NCBI GenBank assembly: GCA_003140315.1
Contig: PLJS01000301.1
Location: 1-51,669 of the forward strand
Direction of reading: 5' to 3'
Origin: Hyphomicrobiales bacterium
GTDB taxonomy: Bacteria; Pseudomonadota; Alphaproteobacteria; Rhizobiales; Xanthobacteraceae
DNA length: 51,669 nucleotides
Positions 7,924-16,933 of this stretch are shown one piece after another. Within the stretch, counting starts at the first letter, position 1, and every line of letters starts with the position of its first letter. Below the pieces are notes generated by a model, which searched no databases, was not told the origin of the DNA, and was given only the letters and a program-made list of their open reading frames with translations. The position numbers and the translations under genes were made by a program.

Positions 7924-8679
7924 TCAAGCGCGCTCGGCCAGAAAAGCCAGCACCGCCGCCTTGAATACCCGATCACCAACCGCAAGCATGTGGTCGCGCT
8001 CGGGGATGGAAACGGCTCGCGCATCGGGGATCAGCGCCGCCAACCCCTCGGCCGAGCCCGCGATTGTGTCTTTAGTGCCGACCGCGATCAGCACCGGCAC
8101 GCAGATAGACGCCGCCTCCTCACGCGTCAGCGTCTGGCGCGAGCCGCGGATGCAGGCTGCGAGCGCCCGCCGGTCGGACTTCGTCTGCTCGGCGAACGCG
8201 CGAAACAACCGCGCCTGCTCTCCAGTCACATTGGCGATATCCGGCTCTTCAAGCGCATCAGCGATCCGCTCGGGCAAGCCCGCGCCTTCGACCAGACTCA
8301 TGCCGAGCCCGCCCAGAGTTGCCGAGCGTACGCGGTCGGCATGATCGCGCACGAGAAACGCCGTAATGCGTGCACCCATGGAATAACCCATCACGTCCGC
8401 GCGGCTTATGCCCAGGTGGTCCATCAGCGCGGCCACGTCCTCGGCCATGCGGCTAGTGTGATATTCGGCCGCATCGTAAAGCTTGGCCGATTGTCCGTGC
8501 CCGCGATTGTCGAGCGCGATCACGCGGCGACCGGCTTTTGTCAGCGTCGCAACCCAGCCCGGCTGCACCCAGTTCACTTCCTTACTCGACGCAAACCCAT
8601 GGACGAGCACGATCGGCTCACCCTCACTTTCATCGAGAAAAGCAATCTCCACAGTTCCATTTTGGAATGTCGAAATCAT
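7924..8679 (-). CDS. Alpha/beta-fold hydrolase
   Basis: A 251-aa soluble hydrolase with the oxyanion motif VLVHGFASS (25-32), the LDNRGHGQS turn (56-64) and the nucleophile elbow GYSMGA with Ser100. The likely acid is Asp in VGTKDTI (near 204) and the base His in IPERDHMLAVGD (near 230). Length and motifs fit the large epoxide hydrolase/esterase-type AB hydrolase family. The substrate cannot be predicted. It is transcribed towards cysE but separated by about 150 bases, so it is probably a separate unit. Confidence 0.88.
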   Translation of the reverse strand: MISTFQNGTVEIAFLDESEGEPIVLVHGFASSKEVNWVQPGWVATLTKAGRRVIALDNRGHGQSAKLYDAAEYHTSRMAEDVAALMDHLGISRADVMGYSMGARITAFLVRDHADRVRSATLGGLGMSLVEGAGLPERIADALEEPDIANVTGEQARLFRAFAEQTKSDRRALAACIRGSRQTLTREEAASICVPVLIAVGTKDTIAGSAEGLAALIPDARAVSIPERDHMLAVGDRVFKAAVLAFLAERA

Positions 8680-8873
8680 ATTGGTTGCACCAAACGGCCG
8701 CGACTCGTGGCGGGGAATCCATTCACATGAACAGCGATTGCGCCGACCGTCATAGAGCCTGAATGCGTGTGCTGTCTAGGAATCGGCAATTCGTTTCGTT
8801 AAGGTGCACGCCAAGATACGCTCCCAGAGACGCACGATGGCGCTCAAGTCGGTGGGCGCTTAGGATATCGATC

Positions 8874-9116
8874 ATGTCAGACCACTTCGTTCCCCATTTT
8901 CACAATGATCCGGGCTTGCCGGAGATCGAAATCGGTGCGCGCGAATTCATGTGCGTGGGTGCCAAGCCTCCGCTCGACCACCCGCACGTCTTTCTCGACA
9001 TGGGCGGCGACAACGAAATCATCTGCCCTTATTGCTCGACGCTCTACCGTCACGACCCAGTGCTCGATCCGCACGCGGCTCGGCCGGCCGAATGTGCCTT
9101 GACCGAAACGGCTTGA
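8874..9116 (+). CDS. zf-CHCC zinc-finger protein (NDUFS6-like)
   Basis: An 80-aa protein with the zf-CHCC pattern: Cys in EFMCVGAKPPLDHPHVFLDMG, the His of DHPHV, and the CPYC pair followed by STLYRH. The family is homologous to the small zinc subunit NDUFS6 (13 kDa) of mitochondrial complex I and is widespread in alphaproteobacteria. Here it lies away from any nuo genes. The frame is open further upstream, but ATG at 8874 gives the normal family length. It ends 19 bases before the FAD monooxygenase and is probably its operon partner. Confidence 0.88.
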   Translation: MSDHFVPHFHNDPGLPEIEIGAREFMCVGAKPPLDHPHVFLDMGGDNEIICPYCSTLYRHDPVLDPHAARPAECALTETA

Positions 9117-9135
9117 GTAGAGAGAGCGGAGCGCC

Positions 9136-10395
9136 ATGGCCTCCGCCCGCACCGTCATCATTGCCGGCGCCGGCATCGGCGGCTTGACCGCAGCGCTCAC
9201 GCTCGCGCGCGCCGGATTTGACGTCGAAATCTTCGAAGAGGAACCCGTGCTCGACGAGATCGGCGCCGGCCTCCAGCTTTCACCTAATGCGAGCCGTGTG
9301 CTGCTGGCCCTCGGTCTCGGTGAGCGATTGAAACCGCACGTCGTCGCCCCAAGCGAAGTAAGTATCAAGTCTTCAGCCGGCAAGGAAATCGCCCGCATTC
9401 CGCTCGGAGACTTGGCCGCGCAGCGCTACGGCGCCCCCTATTGGGTGATCCACCGCGCGGATTTGCAATCGGTCCTCATCGAAGCCGTGCGCGCAAGTCC
9501 CAACATTAGACTCGCGTTGAACGCGCAGGTGAACGATTTTGAACGCGCCGCCGACGGTGTGAAAGTTCAAGGTTGGCGCGATCGTACGGATTTCAGCGAT
9601 TACGAGCCGACCGACGGCTTTGCGTTCGAAACCCGGGGCATCGCTTTGATCGGCGCGGATGGATTGGGCTCGATCATGAGGTATCTTGTTTCAAGATCCT
9701 TTCGGCGGCCAACGGGCGACGGCGAGCTAATTTATTCCAACCGCACTGCGTGGCGCGCGACCGTTCCCCGCGACGCAGTTTCCGCAGAATTTCGCGAGCC
9801 GGTCGTCCATCTCTGGCTCGGTCGCAAGGCTCACCTCGTGCACTATCCAATTCGAGACGGCGCCGCGATTAACATCGTGGCAATCACGAACTTCAACCGC
9901 AACAACCCGGAATGGAGCAAGATCGAAGGCACGCTCGCCCAGGTGCTGCCGCACTATCCGCGCGCGGATTGGTCGGAGCGCGCGCAGAAAACTCTCGCAG
10001 CGTCGGAGCGCTGGCAGCGCTATCAGCTGTTCCACCGTTCGCCAAGACGCCGCTGGGGCCTCGGCCCAGTTACCCTTCTTGGGGATTCTGCCCATCTCAT
10101 GCTTCCATATCTCGCCCAAGGCGCGGCAATGGCGATTGAGGATGCCGCCGTATTAGCGGATTGTTTGAGCAAAACACCGGACGAGCCCGAGCAGGCGCTG
10201 CGCCGCTACGAGGATGAGCGGCGCCCGCGCACCGCACGCGTTCAACGCACCGCGCGCAGGAATGGGCTGATCTATCATCTGGGTGGGCGGGCGGCGACTG
10301 CACGCGACTTCGTCTTGCGCAGAATGAGCGGAGAAAAGCTGCTCACGCGCTTTGATTGGCTCTATGATTGGCGACCCACCCCCGATACGGAATGA
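9136..10395 (+). CDS. FAD-dependent monooxygenase (salicylate / 3-hydroxybenzoate hydroxylase type)
   Basis: A 419-aa class A flavoprotein monooxygenase, cytoplasmic, using NAD(P)H and O2. The Rossmann motif GAGIGG is at 11-16, the DG motif is in ALIGADGLGS (about 170) and the GD motif is in LLGDSAHLMLPYLAQGAAMAIEDA (about 315-335). GAGLQLSPNASRVL (46-60) is typical of the salicylate hydroxylase and 3-hydroxybenzoate 6-hydroxylase branch. The substrate is probably an aromatic acid, but the ring position attacked cannot be told. Its last codons overlap the next gene through ATGA, so translation is coupled. Confidence 0.88.
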   Translation: MASARTVIIAGAGIGGLTAALTLARAGFDVEIFEEEPVLDEIGAGLQLSPNASRVLLALGLGERLKPHVVAPSEVSIKSSAGKEIARIPLGDLAAQRYGAPYWVIHRADLQSVLIEAVRASPNIRLALNAQVNDFERAADGVKVQGWRDRTDFSDYEPTDGFAFETRGIALIGADGLGSIMRYLVSRSFRRPTGDGELIYSNRTAWRATVPRDAVSAEFREPVVHLWLGRKAHLVHYPIRDGAAINIVAITNFNRNNPEWSKIEGTLAQVLPHYPRADWSERAQKTLAASERWQRYQLFHRSPRRRWGLGPVTLLGDSAHLMLPYLAQGAAMAIEDAAVLADCLSKTPDEPEQALRRYEDERRPRTARVQRTARRNGLIYHLGGRAATARDFVLRRMSGEKLLTRFDWLYDWRPTPDTE

Positions 10396-11420
10396 CCCGC
10401 ATGTTCCCCACCACTATCGCCGGCAGCCTGCCGAAGCCTGCCTGGCTCGCCGAACCCAATCGCCTTTGGGCGCCCTGGCGTCTTGATGGTGCCGAGCTCG
10501 AAGCCGCCAAACTCGACGCCACGTTGCTTGCGATCAAACTGCAAGAGGACGCCGGCATCGACGTCGTGACCGACGGCGAGCAATCGCGCCAGCATTTCGT
10601 CCATGGATTCCTCGAAAACGTCGCCGGCATCGACTTCGCCCACAAGGTCGAGATCGGCATCCGCAATAACCGATACAAGGCGATGGTGCCGACCGTCACC
10701 GGCCCGTTGCGCCTCAAAGGCCGCGTACACGAACCGGAAGCGCGCCACGCCCGCGCTCACACCAAACACAAGCTGAAATTCACCCTGCCCGGTCCCATGA
10801 CCATCGTCGACACCATCGCCGATCAGCACTACGGCGATCGCGTGAAGATGGCATTTGCCTTTGCCGACACGCTCAACGCCGAAGCCCGCGCGCTCGAACG
10901 CAACGGCGTCGATGTGATCCAATTCGATGAACCGGCCTTCAACGTCTATATGGACGAGGTCACCACCTGGGGCATCGAGGCGCTTCACCGCGCAATCGAC
11001 GGTCTCAAATGCACCACCACCGTGCACATTTGCTACGGCTACGGCATCAAGGCCAACATCGACTGGAAGGCGACGCTTGGCGGCGAGTGGCGTCAATACG
11101 AAAAGATCTTTCCGGCGCTCGCAGCCAGCCGCATCAATCAAGTCTCGGTCGAATGCCGCAATTCGAAAGTGCCGATGAGCCTGCTCTCGCTGCTCAGGGG
11201 CAAAGACGTGCTGATTGGCGTCATCGATGTCGCAAGCGATGAAATCGAAACACCCGAACAGGTTGCAGGCACCATCGAGGCCGTCATGAAATACGTGCCA
11301 AAGCAGCATATCGTCGCCGGCACCAATTGCGGCATGGCCCCCATGCACAGCAACATCGCGCAGGCCAAGCTCGCTGCACTCGGCAAAGGCGCAGCGCTCG
11401 CGCGTGAGCGTTTCGGCTGA
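10392..11420 (+). CDS. MetE C-terminal-domain-type methyltransferase (cobalamin-independent methionine synthase family)
   Basis: A 342-aa single-domain relative of cobalamin-independent methionine synthase; full MetE is about 750 aa with two barrels. The core holds TTIAGSLPKP at the start, VVTDGEQSRQHFVHGFLENV and VIQFDEPAFN. The zinc-site Cys/His are in TTTVHICYGYG and VAGTNCGMAP. Such short forms either transfer methyl groups to homocysteine or act in other thiol methylations; which applies here is not evident. ATG at 10392 overlaps the monooxygenase stop (ATGA). A second ATG at 10401 is also possible. It is probably in one operon with the flavoprotein. Confidence 0.85.
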   Translation: MTRMFPTTIAGSLPKPAWLAEPNRLWAPWRLDGAELEAAKLDATLLAIKLQEDAGIDVVTDGEQSRQHFVHGFLENVAGIDFAHKVEIGIRNNRYKAMVPTVTGPLRLKGRVHEPEARHARAHTKHKLKFTLPGPMTIVDTIADQHYGDRVKMAFAFADTLNAEARALERNGVDVIQFDEPAFNVYMDEVTTWGIEALHRAIDGLKCTTTVHICYGYGIKANIDWKATLGGEWRQYEKIFPALAASRINQVSVECRNSKVPMSLLSLLRGKDVLIGVIDVASDEIETPEQVAGTIEAVMKYVPKQHIVAGTNCGMAPMHSNIAQAKLAALGKGAALARERFG

Positions 11421-11452
11421 CGGAAAGCAAGACCAAACGAACAGGAAGTAAA

Positions 11453-12265
11453 ATGAGTACGAAATTTATCCTGAGATATTTTACAATCGTTTCTGCCCTG
11501 CTCGCGGTTCTGCTGGTGTCGCAACAGGTCTCAGCCAATGACCTTGTTCCCATCGGCACCTTGCGTGCCACCTACATCGCGACAAATCCAGTGCAGGCCT
11601 TTATCGATCCCAACACGAAGGAAGTGCGCGGCCCCGGCGCCGAGATTGCCCGCGCACTGGCAAAGAAGCTCAACGTGCCGCTCGACATCAAAGGCGCGCC
11701 GGGTGTGCAAGGCGTACTCGACAGCGTGAAGAAGGGCGAGGCCGACATCGGCTTCCTCGCCTACGATCCAGTGCGCGCGGTCGACGTCGATTTCTCGCAG
11801 ACCTATTCGCTCGCGCAGAACACCTATCTCGTGCTTGTTAATTCACCGCTACGCTCGATCGCCGAGATCGACAAGGCCGGAATGCGCATCGGCGTGGGCG
11901 AGCGCGACGCCGGCGATTTCTTCCTCACCCGCACGCTCAAAAACGCTACGCTGGTACGCAACTCCGGCGGCAATCTCGACGTTGCGGTCAAGCAGCTCCA
12001 ATCCGGTGAGATTGCCGCTTATGCCGCCAACCGCCAGCGGCTGAGCGAGTTGCTGGCGCGCGTCAGCGGCCTACGGATGCTGCCCGACAATTTCTATGGC
12101 GTGGAGCAGGCGGTAATCGTGGCGAAGGGAAACAAGAAATTGCTCGATGCGGCCGACAACCTGCTTGACGAGGCGCGCTCATCCGGCCTGATTGCGGGTT
12201 CTATCCAACGCGCGGGCCTTGCCGGCGTCGATGTCGCACCGCCGCGCAGCGCGCAGAAACGCTGA
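11453..12265 (+). CDS. Periplasmic amino-acid-type ABC substrate-binding protein
   Basis: A 270-aa protein of the SBP_bac_3 (PBP2) family. A signal peptide occupies residues 1-28 (hydrophobic IVSALLAVLLVSQQVSA). The mature part shows VRGPGAEIARALAKKLNVPL, the DSVKKGEADIGFLAYDPVRAVDVDFSQTY strand and the hinge GMRIGVGERDAGDFFL, typical of polar amino-acid receptors. It follows the MetE-type gene by 32 bases. No permease or ATPase is adjacent, so it either works with a transporter encoded elsewhere or senses a ligand. Confidence 0.85.
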   Translation: MSTKFILRYFTIVSALLAVLLVSQQVSANDLVPIGTLRATYIATNPVQAFIDPNTKEVRGPGAEIARALAKKLNVPLDIKGAPGVQGVLDSVKKGEADIGFLAYDPVRAVDVDFSQTYSLAQNTYLVLVNSPLRSIAEIDKAGMRIGVGERDAGDFFLTRTLKNATLVRNSGGNLDVAVKQLQSGEIAAYAANRQRLSELLARVSGLRMLPDNFYGVEQAVIVAKGNKKLLDAADNLLDEARSSGLIAGSIQRAGLAGVDVAPPRSAQKR

Positions 12266-12279
12266 TTTTATTTCTGCCG

Positions 12280-12651
12280 TCACCAAAGCGCGCGGTCGCT
12301 CTGCCATTTGCTTTGGATCGCGCAGTTTTTCCGCTCTGCAACGGCGATGATCTGCTTGAGGTCCCCGCGCGCTTGCATAAGATCGGTGCGGTAACTGACC
12401 GCACCGATAAATTCGCCCGCGGGCCCCTGTCCCGCGCGCACAATCAGTTCGACCAGTTCCTGCTCGCGGCTGCTCATTTTGCGTCCAGCATCCGCAAGCT
12501 GGTCGCAACTGTAATATTCGTATTTGCCGGGCGCGACGAAGGCCGAGGTGGCGCCGTCCCCGAGCAGTCCACAACCGCCAAGGAACGTCAAAAGCAGCAT
12601 CGACGACAGCACGCACGCCCAAAAAACACTGCCATCTACTATTTGACGCAT
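12280..12651 (-). CDS. Hypothetical lipoprotein
   Basis: A 123-aa protein with a signal sequence (MRQIVDGSVFWACVLSSMLL...) and a lipobox FLGGC followed by GLLGDG, so it is probably lipid-anchored. The mature region KYEYYSCDQLADAGRKMSSREQELVELIVRA is helical and is followed by a conserved-looking YRTDLMQARGDLKQIIAVAERKNC. Two Cys (in YYSCDQL and RKNCAIQ) may pair. A TTG start at 12672 is possible; ATG at 12651 gives a cleaner signal peptide. Such short lipoproteins are common in Rhizobiales, with no known role. It is convergent with the binding-protein gene, 14 bases away. Confidence 0.7.
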   Translation of the reverse strand: MRQIVDGSVFWACVLSSMLLLTFLGGCGLLGDGATSAFVAPGKYEYYSCDQLADAGRKMSSREQELVELIVRAGQGPAGEFIGAVSYRTDLMQARGDLKQIIAVAERKNCAIQSKWQSDRALW

Positions 12652-12689
12652 GGACACGGAAATTGTCACCAATGATTTGTCAGCGGAAT

Positions 12690-15080
12690 TTAGCCCGCCT
12701 GCTTCTTGAAGACACCCCGCCGCAAGGCATTCGAGCGCCCAATCTTTTGCGTTTCGAACCCAGCCTGATTTGACCGCAAGTAGGCTTCGAAGTCCGTATT
12801 CGCAAGCGGCTTCGCGTAGAGGAAGCCCTGCACTTCATCGCACCCTTCGGCTTGCAGGAAGGCCGCCTGATCCGGCGTTTCGACTCCCTCGGCGATGACT
12901 TCAAGCCCGAGATTATGTGCCATCACGATAATGGAGCGTACGATAGCGGTATTTTCGTTGCGCGCGCTGATCTTACGCACGAAGCTCTGATCGATTTTGA
13001 TCCGTGCGATCGGATATCGCGTCAGATAGCTCAACGACGCAAACCCGGTGCCGAAGTCGTCGAACGCAAGGCTCACGCCTTTCTCTCGAAGCGCCCGCAG
13101 CGGCTCGAGCACCTTCTCGTCGTTTCCAAGCGCGATGTTCTCGGTGATTTCCAGCTCAAGCGCCTCGGCCGGCAGCCCTGTTTCGCGCAAAGCACCCTCG
13201 ACATCACTGAGCAGCGTTCCATCGTGGAATTGCGCCGGGAAAAGGTTGACGCCGATCCGGACCGGCGGAAGACCCACGGCGCGCCAAGCTGCAGCCCTCG
13301 CGCAGGCCGTGCGTAAAATCCACCTGCCCACTTCAAGCACAATCGGACTTTCGGAAATGGCCTCGATGAACATCCCGGGTCCAAGAATTCCGCGCTCCGG
13401 ATGTCTCCACCGCAGCAGTGCTTCGGCACCCACCACGGTGCCATCGCGAAGCCGCAGCTGCGGCTGAAAATAAAGTTCGAATTCGTTGTCCGAAAATGCG
13501 CGGCGGAGCTCCGAGTCGAGTTCGCGCCGTGCCTGCGCTTGCGCGCGCAGTACCGGCAGAAACAGGCGATACGCACGGCCGCCGGACGTCTTCGCTTCAA
13601 AAAGCGCAAGATCGGCATTCGCAAGCAGCTCATCGACGTTCGAGGCATCGCCTGGAGCGATCGCGATCCCCGCGCTCGCGCCGATATACAGCAGATGACT
13701 GCCAATCTCGATACGCTCCGCGACCCGCTCCAGCATCTCGTCGACGAATTTTCCGGCCACGCGCGGGTCGCCGCATTCCGCAAAAACCGCAACGAATTCA
13801 TCGCCGCCGAGCCGGTAGACCCGCGAGGTGTCCCCTGCGATCTCGGTCAACCGTCGGGCCGCCTCTTTGAGCACCTGATCGCCCACTTGATGGCCGAGCG
13901 TATCATTGATGCTCTTGAAATCATCGAGGTCAAATCTTGCAATCGAAGTCGGCTGGCGGAACGTCGCCTGCTCAACATCAACCATGGCCTCAAGATCGCG
14001 CTGAAGCGAATTGCGGTTCGGCAATTTCGTGAGCTGATCGTAATGCGCGAGGTATCTGAGTTTTTCTTCCGCCGCCTTGCGCTCGCTCATATCGCGGCCG
14101 ATGAAAAAATGCTGCTGCTCCGGCTCCGACCACACTCCGGTCCACGCCAACGTCACGATGTGCCCATCTTTATGGAGGTACCGTGTATCGAAACTGCGCG
14201 TATGCCGGCCAAGACGCCCCAAGCGCATCTCGTTACGGGTAGATTCAAGATCATCGGGATAGACAAACTCGACGGCGCTGTGCCCCACCATTTCATCCGG
14301 CTGATAACCCAAGATTGCCTCGCAGCTCGGGCTAACCTGCGTGAAGTTGCCTTTGCGATCTGTAATAAAAATGAGATCCAGCGATGTTTCGAACAACCGG
14401 CTGGCGGTTCTTTCAGCTTTGCGCTGCTCTGTGATGTCTTCATGCACCGCAACCCACCCGCCGTTCGGCAGCGGCCGGTTGGTCACCGCAATCGTACGAC
14501 CGTCCGGAAGATCACGCACACGAGTCCCGTTGAGACCATTCGCAGCCTGTCGCGCGATGTACTCATCTATATTGTCCGAGAACATCCCAAGCGCAGCACG
14601 CTGTTCCAGAAGATCGCGAAGGGTACAGCCACGCTTTGCCCGCTCGGGCGACAACCGATACATCTCGACATAGCGATCGTTGATGACGACCACATGGCCA
14701 TTCCGGTCGAACATCACCAGACCTTGATGCATGGTGTTGAGCGCGGTCTCGAGCTTGATCGATCGGTCCGCAAGGTCCTGTTGGCGAGGTTGAAATCCGC
14801 GAACATGCGTTCGATCTATAAAAATGCCGATTGAGGCAAGGTTGAGCAACACGAGCGCGCTTGCGGCGACCAGAATTTTTGTCGCGTTTTGAACGTCCAG
14901 ACTCACAAGACAAATCGCCGACACCACCGCCGCGATTGTCGCGATGACAAGCAGCGTCGTCCGTTTGTCTGACAAAATCTTTTGGTTAGAGGAATTGCTT
15001 GAATCGCACGCAAAAGCACGCCCGCGGGACTCCGCGCGTCCCCCGGCGTCCAAATGCAGCATCGAAATAAACCGGCGCAT
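12690..15080 (-). CDS. Membrane PAS-PAS-GGDEF-EAL cyclic-di-GMP enzyme
   Basis: About 796 aa. Residue numbers are counted from the TTG at 15089, three codons upstream of the ATG chosen here. Two membrane helices (about 43-65 and 69-92), PAS 1 (about 112-222), PAS 2 (about 226-340), GGDEF (about 345-510) and EAL (about 520-770). The diguanylate cyclase signature is intact (RLGGDEF, 426-432). The EAL domain keeps EALLRW, ITEN, DDFGTG and AEGVET, so the phosphodiesterase should be active. The RxxD inhibitory site that normally sits five residues before GGDEF is not present. It probably makes or degrades c-di-GMP in response to a redox or ligand signal. No good ribosome site marks the start. Confidence 0.92.
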   Translation of the reverse strand: MRRFISMLHLDAGGRAESRGRAFACDSSNSSNQKILSDKRTTLLVIATIAAVVSAICLVSLDVQNATKILVAASALVLLNLASIGIFIDRTHVRGFQPRQQDLADRSIKLETALNTMHQGLVMFDRNGHVVVINDRYVEMYRLSPERAKRGCTLRDLLEQRAALGMFSDNIDEYIARQAANGLNGTRVRDLPDGRTIAVTNRPLPNGGWVAVHEDITEQRKAERTASRLFETSLDLIFITDRKGNFTQVSPSCEAILGYQPDEMVGHSAVEFVYPDDLESTRNEMRLGRLGRHTRSFDTRYLHKDGHIVTLAWTGVWSEPEQQHFFIGRDMSERKAAEEKLRYLAHYDQLTKLPNRNSLQRDLEAMVDVEQATFRQPTSIARFDLDDFKSINDTLGHQVGDQVLKEAARRLTEIAGDTSRVYRLGGDEFVAVFAECGDPRVAGKFVDEMLERVAERIEIGSHLLYIGASAGIAIAPGDASNVDELLANADLALFEAKTSGGRAYRLFLPVLRAQAQARRELDSELRRAFSDNEFELYFQPQLRLRDGTVVGAEALLRWRHPERGILGPGMFIEAISESPIVLEVGRWILRTACARAAAWRAVGLPPVRIGVNLFPAQFHDGTLLSDVEGALRETGLPAEALELEITENIALGNDEKVLEPLRALREKGVSLAFDDFGTGFASLSYLTRYPIARIKIDQSFVRKISARNENTAIVRSIIVMAHNLGLEVIAEGVETPDQAAFLQAEGCDEVQGFLYAKPLANTDFEAYLRSNQAGFETQKIGRSNALRRGVFKKQAG

Positions 15081-15244
15081 CAACCGCAATTTGTAGCGCT
15101 TGGCCTGTAAGAAAAACCTTTTGCAGCTTATCCGTGCGCACCGTACGTAGTGGAATGCTTAACAAAGAGTTATTTTTCGTGATCGACGATTGCGCCAATC
15201 GGACTGCCCGCGCGCTGGCCCGCGATTCTTCACCGCTGAAAATC

Positions 15245-15330
15245 TGGTGCGGACGGCTGGATTTGAACCAGCACGGGATTTCTCCCAAGGGATTTTAAGT
15301 CCCTTGCGTCTACCATTCCGCCACGCCCGC
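15245..15330 (-). tRNA. tRNA-Leu(UAA)
   Basis: An 86-base type II (long variable arm) tRNA read on the minus strand. The acceptor stem GCGGGCG pairs with CGTCCGC (one G-T), the anticodon loop CTTAAAA gives anticodon TAA, and the T-loop is GGTTCAAATCC. The 3' CCA is encoded at 15245-15247. The GGTAGACGC D-arm end and variable stem fit tRNA-Leu. It lies between the GGDEF-EAL gene and the cupin gene, all on the minus strand. Confidence 0.95.
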
Positions 15331-15389
15331 TGGGCGCCGTTTCTAGCATTCGTTCCCGCGTCGAAACAGAAGCGGCGGTCACGTCCCGC

Positions 15390-15418
15390 AAAACAAAACG
15401 GGCGGCCCGGGCCGCCCG
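15390..15418 (-). terminator. Probable rho-independent terminator of the cupin gene
   Basis: A perfect 20-bp palindrome (15399-15418, arms CGGGCGGCCC / GGGCCGCCCG) lies 30 bases after the cupin stop. In that direction it is followed by TTTTGTTTT. A strong GC hairpin with a T-rich tail is the normal terminator form. It also insulates the tRNA-Leu gene that starts 60 bases further on. Confidence 0.75.
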
Positions 15419-15448
15419 CTTCGATCAAACAGTGATGCGTCGTACGGC

Positions 15449-15904
15449 TCAGCCTTTCCCGGTATGGCCCCATAATTCCTTCCAGTCGCGGCCGTGCTGG
15501 TCGGTGACGCGGCCATCGGCGGCGAAGAACTTGTTCGGGATCTGGAACATCGCGATCATGATGCCGCCTTCCGGCGTCCAGGCGACATGGCGGCTGCCCG
15601 GCTCTCGCCAGACGAACTCTCCGGGCCCGACGGTCAGGCCCTCGGCGGCGCCTTCCTTGTCGACCAGCGTGCCGGAGATCACGTAGGTCTGCTCGATCTG
15701 CACATGCTCGTGGTCGGGCAGCACCGCGCCGGGCGCGAATTTCATCAGCATGGTGGCGAGCCCGGTCTTGGGATCGTACAGTAGCGGCTTTGCCTCGCAG
15801 CCCGGAAAGCTCGTCTTCTGCCATTCCATTTCGGCCGGCTTGACGATGTGCGAATGCCCGTCGACGGCGGTCTGGCCATGGCCCTTCGGTGTTACGGCGT
15901 CCAT
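15449..15904 (-). CDS. Cupin domain-containing protein (ChrR-like)
   Basis: A 151-aa single-domain cupin, cytoplasmic. Motif 1 is PGAVLPDHEHVQIEQTYVISG (His-x-His plus Glu/Gln and the following strand) and motif 2 is GPGEFVWREPGSRHVAWTPEGG with the fourth ligand His. A divalent metal site is therefore likely. The sequence is closest in style to ChrR-type cupins, which sense or process small oxygenated molecules. No anti-sigma domain is present. The terminal ADGRVTDQHGRDWKELWG is conserved-looking. It is a single gene with its own terminator. Confidence 0.85.
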   Translation of the reverse strand: MDAVTPKGHGQTAVDGHSHIVKPAEMEWQKTSFPGCEAKPLLYDPKTGLATMLMKFAPGAVLPDHEHVQIEQTYVISGTLVDKEGAAEGLTVGPGEFVWREPGSRHVAWTPEGGIMIAMFQIPNKFFAADGRVTDQHGRDWKELWGHTGKG

Positions 15905-16221
15905 TCAAGTCTCCTCCATCGTTCACCGTTGACATCAATTGTAGCTTAGTCGGCGGCCCGTCGTCCCGCCCCTCGCGTCCCGTTCGCTCCCCGATGATTG
16001 GTTCCGGAAAAGCAGCGGATAGTGTTAGCCGCGCGCTAACGCAGTCTCGCGGAAACGCTGGCAAAAAACCGCAAAGGAAGCAAAAATGATCGATATTTCA
16101 GTGGTTCCCGACCTGAACCAATATTCGAAATTATAGATATATTTCAACAACTTACGCTTTACACACAGCGTCTGCCTGCTAGCCTCCATGCGTCTTTAAC
16201 GCGCAACCAGCGGAGGCCCCA
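15905..16221. other. 317-base gap upstream of the cupin and the 101-aa gene; AT-rich promoter area and a possible micro-ORF
   Basis: This gap separates the divergent cupin gene (minus) and the 101-aa gene (plus). Its right half is markedly AT-rich (about 16100-16150) for this genome, as expected for promoters. A 16-codon frame at 16086-16136 (MIDISVVPDLNQYSKL) stands five bases behind AAGGAAG. It may be a leader peptide or chance. No long palindrome or RNA gene is recognised. Confidence 0.4.
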
Positions 16222-16527
16222 ATGCACTTTCTTCAGCCAACCCAACTCATCGAGCATCTCACCGATGCGTTCGAACGCAGTCCCGACAAGCTCGCCCCCA
16301 CGACATCCGCGACGCTTTCCGAATGCGTGCCGTTGCTCGCCATGGCGCTCGAGTTCGTCGGCCGTGGACCTGCGGCGCTCACCGTCGAAGCGGTCGAGAC
16401 CTATCGCCTCGGCGCCGTGAAGCTCCTCGAGCATCTGCGCCCGGTGATCGAGCGCGAAGCCGATCTCACCTTCGGCGAATGGGCGATCGGTGGCACCGAG
16501 CCGGTGCGGCTGCGCCTCGCCGCATAA
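16222..16527 (+). CDS. Hypothetical protein, 101 aa
   Basis: A small helical protein with no recognised family. It is acidic to neutral and has no signal peptide or membrane helix. The helix-rich segments LIEHLTDAFERSPDKL, SATLSECVPLLAMALEFVG and VEAVETYRLGAVKLLEHLRPVIERE suggest a four-helix bundle. The start ATG at 16222 is well placed six bases behind CGGAGG. Good codon bias supports coding. No neighbour hints at a role. Confidence 0.65.
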   Translation: MHFLQPTQLIEHLTDAFERSPDKLAPTTSATLSECVPLLAMALEFVGRGPAALTVEAVETYRLGAVKLLEHLRPVIEREADLTFGEWAIGGTEPVRLRLAA

Positions 16528-16789
16528 AGCAGACGAACGAAACTCTTGAAGAAAGAAGCTCCTTGAACGGCGTGATCGGACGCTAAGGGTCGGACGACGG
16601 GCTGCGGCATCACCGCAAGCGGCCGTCGGGGCAGGCCAGGCAGCGTGGGCGATCGGCGGACCGGTTCATCGCAAGCAGCATTGACGTTTCGCTTGAGGCT
16701 TTTGGCGTTCGGGACGGCCTGACCGTCGGCGCCGACCAGCATCGTGGCGATCAAAGCGCGATCAACCCTTAACCCGATGAGGAACTCCC

Positions 16790-16924
16790 ATGTCCAAGCT
16801 CATGATCCTGTTCGTGCTCTTCATGTCCGGCGCGCTCTATGACCCGCCGCGCGTGCTGCATCAATTGGGACCGGAATTCTCCGCGCTCGGCTGGACCATC
16901 AAGACGACATTCAACATGTTCTGA
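16790..16924 (+). CDS. Small membrane-type protein, 44 aa
   Basis: A short frame with GAGGAA seven bases before ATG. The protein begins MSKLMILFVLFMSGALYD, a single hydrophobic helix with a positive N-terminus, followed by a 26-residue tail rich in Pro, Leu and Phe. It could be a small membrane protein or a secreted peptide with an incomplete signal sequence. It is co-directional with the 101-aa gene, 262 bases downstream. The 262-base space before it shows no other gene. The call is an inference from start context and amino-acid pattern only. Confidence 0.45.
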   Translation: MSKLMILFVLFMSGALYDPPRVLHQLGPEFSALGWTIKTTFNMF

Positions 16925-16933
16925 GCCGATGGT

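Noticed and set aside
13401-14834. Long plus-strand frame opposite the PAS-GGDEF-EAL gene (477 aa)
   Set aside because: It is a GC-skew shadow: the translated sequence is low in structure and rich in Arg/His, while the minus strand carries intact PAS, GGDEF and EAL motifs.
15399-15418. Perfect 20-bp palindrome read as an operator for the tRNA
   Set aside because: In the cupin transcript direction it is followed by TTTTGTTTT, so it is better explained as a terminator.
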